Below are positions 19,735 through 20,686 of a DNA stretch of 20,686 nt, piece after piece. The stretch lies in contig NW_003124898.1 in assembly GCF_000003605.2 (NCBI RefSeq), forward strand, positions 128,957 to 149,642, written 5' to 3'. Position 1 is the first letter of the stretch; every line of letters starts with the position of its first letter. The position numbers were made by a program, and so were the translations under genes. The DNA comes from Saccoglossus kowalevskii (Eukaryota; Hemichordata; Enteropneusta; Harrimaniidae). The notes under the pieces are model-generated. The model had not been told where the DNA came from and made no database searches. It saw nothing but the letters and a program-made list of their open reading frames with translations.

Positions 19735-20420
19735 GTTGTAACAGTCATCTACAAATGGTACGCACGAGGAATTGACAAGATGTAATTGCAAGTCTTTTGC
19801 GTAGTACATGTAGCTGCCCTAAAATGGGGCCTTGTGGCACACCAACAACATCATGAGTTACCGAGTTTCCACAAACTTGACAAATTTTATACGCATACGG
19901 AAATATGACTTGAACATGACAATGGTTGGTGGATAAAACCAAATATCTGATATTTTGACAACAGTATTACATAATCAACTATATCTAAAGCTTTGCTGAG
20001 GTTCAGGGATACAGAACAAACAATATCTATTTTGTCAATTTCCTTAAACTAAGCGACTATATCATACCAACGAGTGCAGTCGTACAGGAATGTTGAGCAT
20101 GAAATCCAGATTAATTACTGAAAAACAAAACAAATTACTGTTTTTTTATAAATTTGATGAAATTGTTATGAACATGTGTTTCGATAATTTTGAAAGTGCA
20201 CGTATCGGTCTATGATTTTCTAGTTTGTATTTGGAACCGTTTTTAATAAAAAAAAAATAGTAATACGTTCCAGCTTCTACGAAGATAGAAATTAAAATTT
20301 GCTAATATAGTGATTGAACAGATATGCTATATGGTCAGTAGCCATCTTTAAAAACCTTGGGGGGGGGGGGGTAAATCCGTCCCAGGAGATATACATTTAG
20401 TATCCAACACGAGCAGTTGA
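19735..20420 (-). pseudogene. Decayed non-LTR retrotransposon reverse transcriptase
   Basis: Read on the minus strand, the fragments line up in the correct order of a CR1/Jockey/L2-type reverse transcriptase. ATDHIAYLFNHYIS lies near 20350-20300, and NGSKYKLENHRPI (the FKKGSKYKLENYRPIS-type block) at about 20245-20205. VSLNLSKALDIVDYVILLSK lies at about 20030-19945; it stands for the DLSKAFDTVDH block and has Asn where the catalytic Asp is expected. KSYFRMRIKFVKF is near 19905-19870, GVPQGPILG at about 19845-19815, and PFVDDC (the FADD catalytic block) near 19757-19740. The blocks fall in more than one frame and are broken by stops and by a 13-base G run at 20359-20371. Neither the 5' endonuclease part nor the 3' end is visible. 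It is inactive. Confidence 0.8.
20359..20371. repeat. 13-base poly-G run
   Basis: The run falls within the reverse-transcriptase relic, where the frame changes. Its length may be an assembly or sequencing uncertainty. Confidence 0.85.
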
Positions 20421-20686
20421 GACAAGAGTAAGGTCTCATGCCACTAATTAACCAATGCCACTAATTAATCAATTTAAATGCCCAGCAAGAACCAATGAAA
20501 TTTTTTAAATATTATTTTTCTCAGGTGCTCCCTGTTTGAGGGCGTAATCACCTGGGTCAGAGGTGAGACCAACATGTGGTCTTTTGTTTACTACTTAGCG
20601 GCTGTGTACCTGTGGGTTTATTCTGTGTGTTAATGGATGTTCTAATCTTGGTGTTTTTCCAGTGATTTCTCTTGGTGCAATCCAAA
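20421..20686. other. Right-edge sequence without a supported gene
   Basis: Holds a short direct repeat of ATGCCACTAATTAA (about 20438-20469). The rest shows no coding or repeat structure that I can identify. It may be further retrotransposon sequence. Confidence 0.4.

Noticed and set aside
1-20686. CRISPR arrays, tRNA and rRNA genes
   Set aside because: No regularly spaced direct repeats with unique spacers, no credible tRNA B-box with a cloverleaf, and no rRNA-like sequence were seen.

Overview
The window looks like nuclear DNA from an invertebrate animal. It is AT-rich, its genes have short exons with GT-AG introns, it is crowded with small DNA transposons and old transposon relics, and it has no bacterial operon features. 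I cannot name the species. The coding exons and repeat load would suit a marine invertebrate such as a hemichordate, lancelet or mollusc, but that is only an inference.

The core is a head-to-head pair of paralogous genes of the GDAP1 branch of the glutathione-S-transferase-like fold. Gene A lies on the minus strand (exons at 8757-8816, 5941-6133, 3191-3358, 2913-3107 and 2544-2779; 283 aa). Gene B lies on the plus strand (exons at 11633-11716, 13483-13675, 13892-14074, 14843-15052 and 16200-16486; 318 aa). Both are assembled here from five exons whose splice sites join in frame. All four introns sit at the same phases (0, 1, 1, 1), and exon 2 is 193 bp in both, so they arose from one duplication. 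B keeps a C-terminal transmembrane tail preceded by basic residues, as in the mitochondrial outer-membrane protein GDAP1. A stops before any such tail and is probably soluble. About 2.8 kb separates the two start codons, and this stretch holds candidate CCAAT boxes, a 16-bp palindrome and an antioxidant-response-element match next to A.

At the left edge (1-147, minus) is the likely first coding exon of an unrecognised gene that runs out of the window. Next comes a dead Tc1-like (DD34E) transposase (about 980-1883, minus). At the right edge (about 19735-20420, minus) is a decayed non-LTR retrotransposon reverse transcriptase.

The introns and spacers hold several non-autonomous elements: a 190-bp palindromic element (3789-3977), a 705-bp foldback element with 19-bp subterminal repeats and a 5-bp target duplication (4650-5354), a TTAA-flanked family with GTCGTCACCTGCGCA ends (three copies), a TTAA-flanked 312-bp element (19144-19455), a 302-bp inverted-repeat element with a partial second copy, and a candidate element at 10652-10960. 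The 16.5-19.1 kb stretch has no gene that I can support.
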